In this document: one piece after another, positions 25,075-33,855 of the stretch
Position numbering within the stretch: position 1 is the first letter of the stretch
Layout: each line of letters opens with the position of its first letter
Source: Chloroflexota bacterium
Lineage (GTDB): Bacteria; Chloroflexota; Anaerolineae; B4-G1; SLSP01
NCBI GenBank assembly: GCA_019873645.1
Contig: JAIOAX010000003.1
Span: forward strand, 182,876 to 246,875
Direction of reading: 5' to 3'
Length of the DNA stretch: 64,000 bases
The notes under the pieces: model-generated
Seen by the model: only the letters and a program-made list of their open reading frames with translations
The model's database searches: none
What the model was told of the DNA's origin: nothing
Translations under genes and position numbers: made by a program

Positions 25075-26289
25075 ATGTTCAATCGCCATTTGCTAAAACT
25101 GGATTTGAGCGTCGCGCAATACATGGCGCTGGGCGGACGCAGCGGACGCCGCGCCGAGGCATACTACGCGGCATTGCCGGCCTACGTGATTGCACGTTGC
25201 CCGCTGTGCGATGCGGCGAACATCGAGAAGCTCGATACTTACACGTTGCGCGAATGGCCGGGGATGAACATCCTCAACGGCGCGTCCATTTTCGGACACC
25301 AGGCGGTGGTGCATCACTGTGAACATTTCGCGCTGGTGCAGCGCTTCCTCAACCTGCGCGGCGCACAGCCCGAAGAAATCTCCGGTATCCTCAAAGGACC
25401 GGAAGTGCCGCACGTCATCGGCTACCTGCTCAAACCCGGGCCGTTCCCTGTGCCGCATACCATTGACCCCATTCTGCGCGCCGGGGATTTTTACTGCCAC
25501 GCCACGATCCATGCGCTGCCGGTCTGCCGCGTCGTGAACCACCACTTTGAACCGGCCTACACCGTCTTCATCGTCGCCTACTTCTCGGAGAATCCCGCCC
25601 ATACCCGCGAGGTCGTGCGCGCCTTCAATGCCTTTTTCCGCGACCCACGCAACCCGCCGATGTTTTGGGAACCGCCGGACGGCCACGAGATGTGGTGGGA
25701 CTTGCGCCAGTGGGTAGCCGCCGGCAAACTGTATTGGCTTGACGCTGCTACCCCTGACCTGAAGTTGCGCACGCGCCCCAGCGCCGAGTTCCCCTACGGC
25801 GACATTCCAGGCCGCCGTTATCCTTATTTCACCTATCTGCACCGGCTTGATGCCTGGAAGAATCCCCCCACCCTCCACGAAGACCGCCCTGCCATCAGCC
25901 GCTTTGGCCGGCATCTGGATGAAGATGGCAAAGACATCCGCGCCGGGGTCGCCATCCGCTGGGAAGGGTTGAAGGATACCGAGGCGTTTCGTCTCACCCG
26001 GCATCCCGTCGCCCAGTACTGGCTGCCCGAACCGGAGACGGCGCAGCGGGTACGCAGTGTGAACATCCTGATCCACGACATCAAAGCCTTTGCGGTACGT
26101 CCTGATGTCGAAAGCGGTAAGACTGAGGTGCTGCTCCAGGTAGACTACGCGCCAGGAGAACGCACGTTAGGGTTGACCACCCAACATGCTGAAGCGCGCC
26201 GCTGGGTTGACGACGCCAACCGGTTTCTGGAGGCTGTGAAAGCCCTGCGCTACAGCGACTTCCTGCGACTGTTGTCCATCGAGGGATAG
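25075..26289 (+). CDS. Conserved-looking protein of unknown function
   Basis: 404 residues from the ATG at 25075, 7 bases after the kinase stop; a GTG at 25039 would overlap the kinase gene. The N-terminal part holds CPLCDAANIEKLDTYTL, a single CxxC that could bind metal with other ligands (many His follow, e.g. FGHQAVVHHCEHF). The middle contains FFRDPRNPPMFWEPPDG and WVAAGKLYWLDAATPD, which resembles the 115-residue protein at 61485. The C-terminus is predicted to be mixed alpha/beta. It may share the xyl transcript. No function is recognised. Confidence 0.65.
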   Translation: MFNRHLLKLDLSVAQYMALGGRSGRRAEAYYAALPAYVIARCPLCDAANIEKLDTYTLREWPGMNILNGASIFGHQAVVHHCEHFALVQRFLNLRGAQPEEISGILKGPEVPHVIGYLLKPGPFPVPHTIDPILRAGDFYCHATIHALPVCRVVNHHFEPAYTVFIVAYFSENPAHTREVVRAFNAFFRDPRNPPMFWEPPDGHEMWWDLRQWVAAGKLYWLDAATPDLKLRTRPSAEFPYGDIPGRRYPYFTYLHRLDAWKNPPTLHEDRPAISRFGRHLDEDGKDIRAGVAIRWEGLKDTEAFRLTRHPVAQYWLPEPETAQRVRSVNILIHDIKAFAVRPDVESGKTEVLLQVDYAPGERTLGLTTQHAEARRWVDDANRFLEAVKALRYSDFLRLLSIEG

Positions 26290-26291
26290 GA

Positions 26292-27515
26292 CTATTGCCT
26301 GCGTCCCCACGCCATCATCAACACGGCTGCGCTGAGTGACGTGGCCGCCCCGAAGAAGAACGGCGCTGCCGGGCCGAAACCGCTCCAGCGTCCCACCCCT
26401 TGCCACAGCACGCCGGCAATCAACGAGGCCGGGAAATCCAGAATCCCCAACACAGCATTGTAGGTCCCGTATGCCGTGCCGCGGAGCGCCTCCGGCACCA
26501 GATCGGCGACCATCGCCTTCGTCGTACCGTAGGCCAGGCCGTAGTAAATCCCGTAGATAGCATACAGCACCCACACGTGCCAGCCGGTCCCGGCGACGGC
26601 AAAGCCCAGGTAGATGGCCGCGTAGACCAGCCACCCGCCGATGATGACGCGCCGCCGTCCGATCTTGTCGGAGATCGCGCCGGCCGGCGCGCTGACCAGC
26701 GTGTAAACCAGGTTGAACGTCACCAGCATCCCCAAAATGCCGATGACGTTCAACCCGCGTTCCTGTGCGCGCAGCACGAGAAAGGCATCGGATGAATTGC
26801 CGATGTCGAAGAGGCTGACAATGAGCATGAAGACCAGAAAACGCTTGCCCAGGCCCCGGAACATAATGCGCGGCGGCGCCTGCGTCCTGGTCACAGCGAC
26901 CTCTTGGGTACCGACGGCCAGTGCAATGACCGCCAGGACTGCCGGAATCAAGCTGACCAGTACAACCGTCTGAAACGTGGCGCGGGTCAGGGCGCCGGCG
27001 TTTTGCTGCGCCAGCCACACCACCAACAACGCAATCAGCAGACCGAACACGGCGCCGGCCGTATCGGCGGCGCGATGAAAGCCGAAGGCCAGGCCGCGCT
27101 GCTTTTCGTCAATGCTGTCGGCGACGAGCGCGTCGCGCGGTGCGGTGCGCACGCCCTTGCCGACGCGGTCCGCCCAGCGCACGCCGGCCACCAGCCCCCA
27201 GGTGTCGGCGATGTAGAAGAACGGCTTGGCGAGCGCGGAAATCCCGTAGCCGGCCACCGCCAGCCATTTGCGCGTCCCTAAGCGATCCGAGAGCCAGCCG
27301 GAGAACATCTTGAGGAGGCTGGAGGTGGCTTCGGCGATACCCTCGATGAAGCCGATGATGTTGGTCTTGACGCCCAACACGTTTGACAGAAACAGGGGCA
27401 GGATGTTGATGACCATTTCACTGGAAATGTCCATAAAGAAACTGGTCAGGCTCACCGCCCAGACGTTGCGCGGCAGGCTGCGTAGCTTTTCTGTGAATGA
27501 AACGTTGTTGTCCAT
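26292..27515 (-). CDS. Major facilitator superfamily transporter
   Basis: 407 residues, about twelve transmembrane helices. The MFS loop 2-3 motif is recognisable (GWLSDRLGTRKWLAVAGYG) and recurs in the second half (GAISDKIGRRRVIIGGW). The stretch RWADRVGKGVRTAPRDALVAD is typical of a widespread bacterial MFS subgroup of unknown substrate. The stop codon is 2 bases from that of the convergent gene at 26289. The leader contains spacer repeats of caggatt type. Confidence 0.85.
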   Translation of the reverse strand: MDNNVSFTEKLRSLPRNVWAVSLTSFFMDISSEMVINILPLFLSNVLGVKTNIIGFIEGIAEATSSLLKMFSGWLSDRLGTRKWLAVAGYGISALAKPFFYIADTWGLVAGVRWADRVGKGVRTAPRDALVADSIDEKQRGLAFGFHRAADTAGAVFGLLIALLVVWLAQQNAGALTRATFQTVVLVSLIPAVLAVIALAVGTQEVAVTRTQAPPRIMFRGLGKRFLVFMLIVSLFDIGNSSDAFLVLRAQERGLNVIGILGMLVTFNLVYTLVSAPAGAISDKIGRRRVIIGGWLVYAAIYLGFAVAGTGWHVWVLYAIYGIYYGLAYGTTKAMVADLVPEALRGTAYGTYNAVLGILDFPASLIAGVLWQGVGRWSGFGPAAPFFFGAATSLSAAVLMMAWGRRQ

Positions 27516-27564
27516 GCTCTCTCCTTGGATAGTCGGATATAGGAGTTATGCACTGCGCCATTTT

Positions 27565-27652
27565 CTGACAGGGATTAACAGGATTTTCAGGATTAAAGAA
27601 GGCTTTGTAGGAGCTTTTTCATCCTGTCAATCCTGTAAATCCTGTCCAAAGA
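27565..27652. repeat. caggatt / aatcctg intergenic repeats
   Basis: gacagggatt, aacaggattt, caggatt in the first half and catcctgtc, aatcctgta, aatcctgtc in the second half. The stretch is therefore an imperfect inverted repeat between two minus-strand genes. Confidence 0.65.
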
Positions 27653-27666
27653 AACGCACGTCGTTC

Positions 27667-28116
27667 CTATGCAGCCGCCGGTTTCTCCTCCGCGATCCCC
27701 AATTCGGCGCGCACTTTCTCCCCGATTTTGTGCAGGACGAGCGCCAGCCCCAGGGCCGGATTCGCCAGTGTAGCAATGATGACTTCGCCAATGTCCTTGC
27801 GCATGACGTAGAGGGTCTTGAGGCGCGCTTCGAGGAAGGTCTGCTTTTCCGGGGCGGCATCGCCCTGTTGGATTTCTGCCGCGGCCTGGGCGGTCTGCTG
27901 GACGGCGGGGGTGAGCAGCTCGCGGTCGGCCTTTTCCAGCGCCTCCAGCCGCCGGTTGACCTCTTCAAAAAGCGCGCGCAACTGCGCAATGCCGGGATCG
28001 GCGGCAGCCTGTTGTGTGGACAGGTAGTTGTTGACGTTGGCGTAGTCGCCGATGGCGCTCTGCGTCACCGTCCCTGTAATCACGTATTTTCCTGCTGGCG
28101 GTTGTTGTTCGGTCAT
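27667..28116 (-). CDS. Small partner protein of the NB-ARC gene (putative effector)
   Basis: 149 residues, unrecognised family. Residues about 11-32 (YVITGTVTQSAIGDYANVNN) are Gly/Asn/Thr-rich and contain AIGDYANV, which matches AIGDNAVT in the large NB-ARC protein encoded 96 bases upstream. The middle is a charged helical, coiled-coil-like region (LRALFEEVNRRLEALEKADREL). Near the end a hydrophobic helix (IIATLANPALGLALVL, about 113-130) could enter a membrane. The two genes are co-directional and probably one operon. The shared motif suggests homotypic contact between sensor and partner; an effector role is inference. Confidence 0.6.
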   Translation of the reverse strand: MTEQQPPAGKYVITGTVTQSAIGDYANVNNYLSTQQAAADPGIAQLRALFEEVNRRLEALEKADRELLTPAVQQTAQAAAEIQQGDAAPEKQTFLEARLKTLYVMRKDIGEVIIATLANPALGLALVLHKIGEKVRAELGIAEEKPAAA

Positions 28117-28141
28117 TGTGATCCTCCGTTTAATAATATCC

Positions 28142-28242
28142 GTAGCGCAAGCTGACAGCTTGCGCTACGTTCGCAAGCTAACAGCTTGCGTTACGATTAC
28201 TGACAGGGTGCGCTACGTTCGCAAGCTGACAGCTTGCGCTAC
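28142..28242. repeat. Three palindromes gcaagctgacagcttgc
   Basis: GTAGCGCAAGCTGACAGCTT-type palindromes at 28142-28168, 28172-28194 and about 28221-28242, separated by gttc-like linkers. The third forms the last codons and stop of the NB-ARC gene. A related copy lies at 11691. Confidence 0.85.
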
Positions 28243-31200
28243 ATCTTGCCGCAGTTGTGCCAGGCGCGGGGCGTCCGGTTCGAGGGCGGCAGCCTGCGCG
28301 ATGTCCGCTTCAGCCTGCGCCCACTGCTGCATTTCGATGTACTCGCCGGCGCGGTTGCGGTAGAGCATGGCGTTCTCCGGCGCGTGGGTGATGGCGCGGG
28401 TGTAGGCTTCCACGGCGGCGGCGTGGTCGCCTTGTTCGGCATACGCATTGCCCAGGGTGTTGAGCGCCCAACCGAGCGATTCCCGCAGGCCGGCGGCCAG
28501 ATCGGCGTTCAGCGGCCCGGCGACGGCCAGCAGCGACTCACACAGCGTCACAAAGCGTCCCTGCTCCGTCAGGTCTACCCGTTCCGCGTGAGCGCGATTG
28601 TAGCGATCCACGAGCACGCCGAGCACGGCCAGCAGGCGCAGCGCCATATCCGGTTGGGCTTGCGCCATAGCCGGAATGCCGCTGCCCAGGCGTTCCAGGG
28701 CCGCCAATTCCGCCAGGATGGGGTGCTGCGCCAGGGTCTGTTCCAACGCCTCAAAGCTGTGCACGCGGAATATGGCGTCGAGCGCCGCCAGCAGGGGGTC
28801 CTGCGCCGGTTGCTGTGCGGCCCCCATAGCTTCACGCAGTTCCTGATACGCCGCCTCGATGCCCACCTCACGACAACGACGCAGCAGGGTTTGGTGTTGC
28901 GGGATGGCGCGGTTATCCGGGTTGGTCTGGCGGAGGAGTTCCAGCACGGCCTCGGCCGCGTCGGTGAGCAGTTCGGCGGCGTGCGCGCGCAAGTAGTCTG
29001 CGGAGGCCTGCCAATCGGGGGTTTGGATCCAGGCGATGAGGCGGTCGGCGAGGGATTGCAAACGAGACGAATCATCTTGAGCCAGGGCGGCCAGCTCCTC
29101 GACCCGTTGACGGAAGGCGGCGTCGTTTTGCAGCCGCGCCATGAACTCCTCTTGCGAAGAGATGCCGCTCTGTTCCGCCAAGGCAGAGATGAGCAGCTCG
29201 GCGGGGAGGGCGGGAAAGGGCTGCGCGGAGATGGCCGGCCATGCGGCGCGCGCTTCCGCCGCGCCCATCGCGACGACCACGCCGGCCAGTACATAGCGGC
29301 TGACCTGGAGATACTGGACATGTTGCGACTGCTCGAAGATACGCACAGCCGAGGCGGCGTCGGCCAGCGCCGCCCGCAGCCGCGCCCCCCGATCTTCCCC
29401 CGGCAAGCTCGCCAGGTCACTCAGCAATACCGCGCGATTGTTCTGGGTGGTCGCATAGGCCAGCGGCACGTCCCGCAGCAAGGCCAGCGCCTCGTCGTAG
29501 GCCGCCAGCGCCGCCCGCAGCCGCGCCCCCCGATCTTCCCCCGGCAAGCTCGCCAGGTCCCTCAGCAATACCGCGCGATTGTTCTGGGTGGTCGCATAGT
29601 CCAGCGGCACGTCCCGCCGCAAGGCCAGCGCCTCGTCGTAGGCCGCCAGCGCCGCCCGCAGCCGCGCCCCCCGATCCCCCAACGTCGCCGCGGCTTGCAA
29701 TGCGTTGCCCAGGGAGGTAAGCGCGCGGCCCCGTTCATGCGGCCCGCCGATCTGAAAGGCCAGATCACGCACGCGCTCGGCCCAGTTCAGGTATTCTGTT
29801 CCCAGATTCTGGCTCTGCAGCAAGTTGGCGCAATTGGAAAGCAGGTCTTGCGCCAATCCCAACGCGCGGCCTGCGCCGACGGCCCACCCGAAGGCATGGC
29901 GCAGGTTGGGTAAATCGGGGCGCATGGTATAGTAGGTTTGTGCGTTGTCGGCGGCGCGCATTTGGGCCAGGTAATGGCGCGCGTGGCGCTCGGCCCAGTT
30001 CAGCCGTTCTGCCGGCGATTGCTGTTCCAGGGCGTAGGCGTGCAGGATGACGTGCTGCCGCCAGCGGTCGCTCTGTTCCACGCGGCGCAACAGGTTGCGT
30101 TCACGCAGCGCCTTGAGCAGCTCGCGCGTCTCCTCCTCGGGCCTTCCGATCAAGGCGGCAACGGCGGCGGTGGGGAATTCGGCCTCGTCGGGGGCAAAGC
30201 TCCCCAGCGCGCGGAAGCAAATCTGCAGCGACGGACGGACGGCCAGTGCGTCGTAGCTGTAAGCCAGGATAGCATCGAGCCGCCGCGCCGGCGCGACGTC
30301 ATCGAGTGTGGAGGGATTGACGCCCAGGCCGTGCGCCAGGCGGTGGGCGATGCGGTCGAGCGCCGCCGCCCACTCCGCCGGCGGGTCGGCGGGGTTGAGA
30401 TCGCCCAGGGCAATGCGCAGAGCCATCGGGTGCCTGCCGACGACGCCCATCAGCCGTTCGGCCAGCGGCGCGGGCATGGTGGGCAGCTCCTGCGCAATCA
30501 ACGCCTGTGCGTCCTCGTGGGTCAGCACGTCGAGCGGCAGCGATTGCCCCACCTCTCGCGCCACGCGCTCCTCGCGGGTGGTGACCAGGACGTGGGCTTC
30601 GGGCGGCAGGGCGCGGCGGATAACCGGCCAGAGAGCGCGTTCCCACAGGTCGTCCACCACCACCAACAGCCGTCCGTGGCCGGATAACATCTTTTGTACG
30701 GCGTCGGGGGTGAAAAGGGCGTTTTGGAGCGCGCGCAGGGCCTCCTCGCGCGTCGGCGGCGCGCCGCGGACGGGGGCGAGCGGGCCGCCGCCGAGGCCGT
30801 AGACGAGGGCGGCCAGGTTGCTGAGCGCGGCGCGCACGCTCTCCTCGGTCGTGTAAGTATGGCCGAGCTGCAACCAGAGGATGCCGCCCGGGTAGGCGCG
30901 CGGGTCGGCGGCGCACTCGGCGGCGTAGAGCGCAGCCAGGGTGGATTTGCCGACGCCGGGCATGCCGCTGACGGCGCGGCTCTCGCGCTTGCCGACGATG
31001 GCGACATCCTGGGCGGTGCGCAGCTTCTCCAAATCGTCTTGCCGCCACACGGCGCGCTCGGTGAGATCGGGACGGAGCATGGCGGGACGTTGCCACGGCA
31101 AGGTGACGGCGCCAAAGTTGAGCACGTTGAGGGTCACTGCGTTGTCGCCGATGGCGGTAAAATTCGCCACACCGATTTCATAACGCGCGCCCACTTGGAC

Positions 31201-32319
31201 GTCGCCGCTGAAAGACCCGGAAAGCAATGTCCCGCAAACGTCGCCGCCGATGTTGGTCTGGGCCGTAACGCGCTGGCCGGTTTGCTCGAAGCGCGCCCCG
31301 GGGACGTTGCCCAGCCGGGCCGCCTGCTGTTGTTCCAGGCGGGCGTTCACGCGGGCGGCGAAGTCCGCGTCGCCCACAGACTGCGCCGCTTCAGCAAGCT
31401 GGCGCAAGAGACTCCCGGCGTCGAGGGTGAGGAGGTACGGCGCTTCGCTTTGCAGGAGCGCGGCGGCGGCAGCATCGTCGGCCTGGAGGAAGCGCCAGAC
31501 GGCGTCGCCGAGGGGGCCGGATTCTTTCACCCGCTTGAGCAGCCGTTGCAAGTTGAATTCTGCGTACATCGCGGCAATCCCCACCTCGCGGGCGCGACGA
31601 AGCAACGCCTGATGTTCAGGAATAGCCGAGATAGTGGGGTTAATCCGGCGCAGGCGTTCCAGTTCGGCCTCGGCCGCGTCGGTGAGCAATTCGGCCTCCT
31701 GCGCGCGCAAGTAATCTTCAGAGGCCTGCCAATCAGGGGTTTTGATCCAGGCGATCAACCGATCCGCCAGGTCCTCACCCTCTTCCTCCCTCTCCCCCGC
31801 ACCCTCTCCCTCCAGCATCTGCCGGGCAGCGGCTTCGAGTTCGGCGAAGCGTTCCGGGTCTTCCTGGCGCAGGCGTTCCATTTCCTGCTGCGCTTGTTCC
31901 AGCAAGGCGTGCAGCGCCGCTTGGGGGTCGCCGCCGTCCAGCACGGTGGGCAACAGTTGGCGCGGGATGCCTGGCAGGCCTTCGGCCAGCCAGGCGTCCT
32001 GCCAGGCGTCGCCCAGGCTGGCTTGCAAGTGACCGAGCAATCCGGCGGCGTGTTCCTGGTCTTGCGCGCTGCTGGTGTTTTGCGCGGGCGAGAACGACAA
32101 CGCCGTCGCGCCGCCAGGGTGATAGAGCAGCAGCGGCGCATCGAGTTCGATTTCGCGGCCACATGCGGGACAGGGGATGGTGTGCAGCGTTCCGGCGCGG
32201 ATGCGGTCGGCGAGGTCGGGGCGTTCGTCCAGCGCGACGATGAGGTACACGTCGGCGGCGAAGGCGCGCTGGCACGCGGGGCAGGTCAGCGTGGGGCGTT
32301 CGGCGTAGCTATAGGGCAT
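28213..32319 (-). CDS. CpXC / NB-ARC / TPR signalling ATPase (STAND family)
   Basis: 1368 residues from the ATG at 32319 (AGGAGG upstream). Residues 1-65 are a CpXC zinc domain (TCPACQ...PCPACG). About 182-255 is a helical module (LADRLIAWIKTPDWQAS...) that recurs at about 1089-1160. A beta-rich Gly/Asn stretch (about 345-400, with SGDVQVG and AIGDNAVT) precedes the NB-ARC ATPase: Walker A GMPGVGKST (about 450-458), Walker B LLVVVDDLW (about 550), VLVTTRE, then GRHPMALRI in place of GLPL. A winged helix lies near 700-765. From about 790 come TPR-like repeats, including 47-residue near-identical units, ending in a canonical TPR pair. STAND ATPases of this build are ligand-triggered switches, many in antiphage defence; which role applies here is not shown. 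Confidence 0.85.
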   Translation of the reverse strand: MPYSYAERPTLTCPACQRAFAADVYLIVALDERPDLADRIRAGTLHTIPCPACGREIELDAPLLLYHPGGATALSFSPAQNTSSAQDQEHAAGLLGHLQASLGDAWQDAWLAEGLPGIPRQLLPTVLDGGDPQAALHALLEQAQQEMERLRQEDPERFAELEAAARQMLEGEGAGEREEEGEDLADRLIAWIKTPDWQASEDYLRAQEAELLTDAAEAELERLRRINPTISAIPEHQALLRRAREVGIAAMYAEFNLQRLLKRVKESGPLGDAVWRFLQADDAAAAALLQSEAPYLLTLDAGSLLRQLAEAAQSVGDADFAARVNARLEQQQAARLGNVPGARFEQTGQRVTAQTNIGGDVCGTLLSGSFSGDVQVGARYEIGVANFTAIGDNAVTLNVLNFGAVTLPWQRPAMLRPDLTERAVWRQDDLEKLRTAQDVAIVGKRESRAVSGMPGVGKSTLAALYAAECAADPRAYPGGILWLQLGHTYTTEESVRAALSNLAALVYGLGGGPLAPVRGAPPTREEALRALQNALFTPDAVQKMLSGHGRLLVVVDDLWERALWPVIRRALPPEAHVLVTTREERVAREVGQSLPLDVLTHEDAQALIAQELPTMPAPLAERLMGVVGRHPMALRIALGDLNPADPPAEWAAALDRIAHRLAHGLGVNPSTLDDVAPARRLDAILAYSYDALAVRPSLQICFRALGSFAPDEAEFPTAAVAALIGRPEEETRELLKALRERNLLRRVEQSDRWRQHVILHAYALEQQSPAERLNWAERHARHYLAQMRAADNAQTYYTMRPDLPNLRHAFGWAVGAGRALGLAQDLLSNCANLLQSQNLGTEYLNWAERVRDLAFQIGGPHERGRALTSLGNALQAAATLGDRGARLRAALAAYDEALALRRDVPLDYATTQNNRAVLLRDLASLPGEDRGARLRAALAAYDEALALLRDVPLAYATTQNNRAVLLSDLASLPGEDRGARLRAALADAASAVRIFEQSQHVQYLQVSRYVLAGVVVAMGAAEARAAWPAISAQPFPALPAELLISALAEQSGISSQEEFMARLQNDAAFRQRVEELAALAQDDSSRLQSLADRLIAWIQTPDWQASADYLRAHAAELLTDAAEAVLELLRQTNPDNRAIPQHQTLLRRCREVGIEAAYQELREAMGAAQQPAQDPLLAALDAIFRVHSFEALEQTLAQHPILAELAALERLGSGIPAMAQAQPDMALRLLAVLGVLVDRYNRAHAERVDLTEQGRFVTLCESLLAVAGPLNADLAAGLRESLGWALNTLGNAYAEQGDHAAAVEAYTRAITHAPENAMLYRNRAGEYIEMQQWAQAEADIAQAAALEPDAPRLAQLRQDVAQAVSLRT
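29364..29690 (-). repeat. 141-bp tandem repeat inside the NB-ARC gene
   Basis: About 2.3 copies with a period of 141 bp (47 codons), nearly identical in DNA. Each encodes a TPR-like unit with RGARLRAALAAYDEALAL and YATTQNNRAVLL. For example, ccagcggcacgtcccgc recurs at 29460 and 29601. Confidence 0.85.
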
Positions 32320-32341
32320 GATGACAAGCCTCCTGGAAAAG

Positions 32342-32375
32342 TTAAGTAGTCGGGTAGTCGAGTCGTTGGGTAGCC
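32342..32375. repeat. gtagtcg-type spacer repeat upstream of NB-ARC gene
   Basis: gtagtc words with 7-8-bp period (ttaagtagtcgggtagtcga...), placed just before the ribosome binding site of the minus-strand NB-ARC gene. Confidence 0.65.
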
Positions 32376-32460
32376 CTTTGTCAAAAATTGGGCACAATCA
32401 ATAACAATTTCATTATACTGTGAAACGGAAAAGCTGGCAATTATTTGTCGCGTTCGGCCA

Positions 32461-32477
32461 CAGACCTGACAGGTCTG
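32461..32477. repeat. cagacct-gac-aggtctg palindrome
   Basis: Perfect 7-bp arms. A single-hairpin member of the cctgacagg family, in the divergent spacer between the NB-ARC and FAH genes. Confidence 0.75.
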
Positions 32478-32561
32478 TGAAATGTTCACCGATCGGTTTG
32501 CATAGAAAGCAGCTTTCGATAGAATAAGCCTTAATCCATCCCATTGCCTGGAGGAATCACA

Positions 32562-33374
32562 ATGATACTGACACACCATCACACCGCACACGGCCCGCGT
32601 TGGGCGCTCGACGGCGCGTACCTGCCGCCGAGCTTTCATCTGGGATTGTTGCTCGAACTGCCGCGTGAGGCCATCGCGCCGTTTTTGCAAGCCCTGCCCA
32701 CAGAGGGCCGGGCCACAGACGCCCTGCTTGCCCCCATCGAAGCCACACAAGAAGTCTGGGCCGCCGGCGTGACCTATCTGCGCAGCCGCGACGCCCGCGA
32801 GGCCGAGTCGCAGGTCGGCGATATCTACGGGCGCGTCTACGTGGCCGAACGGCCGGAATTGTTCTTCAAGGCCGCCGGCTGGCGCGTGATTGCCCCCGGC
32901 GGCGCGATCCGCGTGCGCCCGGATAGCACGTGGGACGTGCCGGAACCGGAACTCACACTCGTCATCAACCGCTACGGCGAAATCGTCGGCTACTGCGCGG
33001 GGAACGATGTTTCATCGCGCAGCATCGAGGGCGAAAATCCGCTCTATTTGCCGCAGGCCAAAGTCTACAATGGATCGTGCGCGCTGGGACCGGGCATCGA
33101 AATCGCCCCGGTGGAGGCGTTGCGCGAGATCCCCATCCGCCTGGAGATCGTCCGCCACGGCGAGACGGTCTACACGGGCGCGGCCAACACTTCGCAGATG
33201 AAGCGCAGCTTTGAGGAACTGGCGGCCTATCTGTTCCGCGAACTCGATTTCCCCCACGGCGCATTCCTGATGACCGGCACCTGCCTCGTCCCGCCGGACG
33301 GCTTCACGCTGGAAAGCAGCGATGTAGTCACGATTACAGTCGGGCAATTGGTGCTAGAGAATCGCGTACAATAA
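32562..33374 (+). CDS. FAH-family 2-dehydro-3-deoxy-D-pentonate dehydratase
   Basis: 270 residues from the ATG at 32562, with GGAGG 7 bases upstream. The C-terminal two thirds are the fumarylacetoacetate-hydrolase fold: [33 protein letters not shown] with the metal-binding Glu residues, [21 protein letters not shown] and [10 protein letters not shown]. This pattern is characteristic of 2-dehydro-3-deoxy-D-arabinonate dehydratases, which yield 2-oxoglutarate semialdehyde in the Weimberg-type oxidation of xylose or arabinose. The semialdehyde dehydrogenase that would follow in the pathway lies at 34387, and xylose import genes are 10 kb to the left. Upstream sugar dehydrogenase, lactonase and aldonate dehydratase are not in the window. 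Confidence 0.85.
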   Translation: MILTHHHTAHGPRWALDGAYLPPSFHLGLLLELPREAIAPFLQALPTEGRATDALLAPIEATQEVWAAGVTYLRSRDAREAESQVGDIYGRVYVAERPELFFKAAGWRVIAPGGAIRVRPDSTWDVPEPELTLVINRYGEIVGYCAGNDVSSRSIEGENPLYLPQAKVYNGSCALGPGIEIAPVEALREIPIRLEIVRHGETVYTGAANTSQMKRSFEELAAYLFRELDFPHGAFLMTGTCLVPPDGFTLESSDVVTITVGQLVLENRVQ

Positions 33375-33408
33375 AATGGTTGAAATGCGGAAAGACAAGC
33401 AAATATGT

Positions 33409-33431
33409 TATACTGTAGGCAAAACACAGTA
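33409..33431 (+). promoter_or_regulatory. -10 box and inverted repeat before the HNH module
   Basis: TATACT at 33409-33414, with ACTGT (33411-33415) and ACAGT further on as inverted arms. Such a site next to a two-gene module suggests local autoregulation. No good -35 at standard spacing was found. Confidence 0.4.
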
Positions 33432-33446
33432 ACAGGAAGGTGAACT

Positions 33447-33854
33447 ATGACGCTCCAAACCATAAGCGTGAAAATCCCTGGCACACTGTATCGCCGTTTG
33501 CAAACCACGGCAACACTCACAAAGCAATCTCTGGATGAAATTGTTGCCCAAACGCTGCACGCCAATGCGCCACCGTCATTGGATGACGTGCCACCGGACA
33601 TGCATACCGAGCTGTCTGCTTTGCTGACCGCCAGCACAGATGATGTGTGGGCCGTGGCGCATAGCGTTTTGGACGCACAACAGTGGCGACGGCATCAGGA
33701 TTTGCTGTTTCGTAACGCAGAACAAACATTGACAGATGCGGAACGGGCAGAACTCGAACAGTTGCGGCGTGAAACTGACCGATACGTGATGCGCAAATCG
33801 TTTGCCCTGGCTGTTCTAAAATGGCGCGGCTACACATTGCCAGGCGAATCATAG
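33447..33854 (+). CDS. Small protein paired with an HNH endonuclease, antitoxin-like
   Basis: 135 residues. The N-terminus (MTLQTISVKIPGTLYRRLQ, then SLDEIVAQTLH) resembles a ribbon-helix-helix fold. The rest is charged and helical (DAERAELEQLRRETDRYVMRKSFALAVLKWRGY). It ends 1 base before the HNH gene starts, so the pair is tightly coupled. This two-gene unit looks like a widespread bacterial pair of unknown role. It has its own promoter-like site and separates two enzymes of one pathway. The antitoxin or repressor role is inference from size, fold and context. Confidence 0.65.
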   Translation: MTLQTISVKIPGTLYRRLQTTATLTKQSLDEIVAQTLHANAPPSLDDVPPDMHTELSALLTASTDDVWAVAHSVLDAQQWRRHQDLLFRNAEQTLTDAERAELEQLRRETDRYVMRKSFALAVLKWRGYTLPGES

Positions 33855-33855
33855 T

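Noticed and set aside
28234..29913. Long plus-strand open frames (28234-29913 and 30694-32349) opposite the NB-ARC gene
   Set aside because: They are antisense to a gene with clear domains; composition is Arg/Gly/Gln-rich with no motif. High G+C removes stops from the opposite strand.
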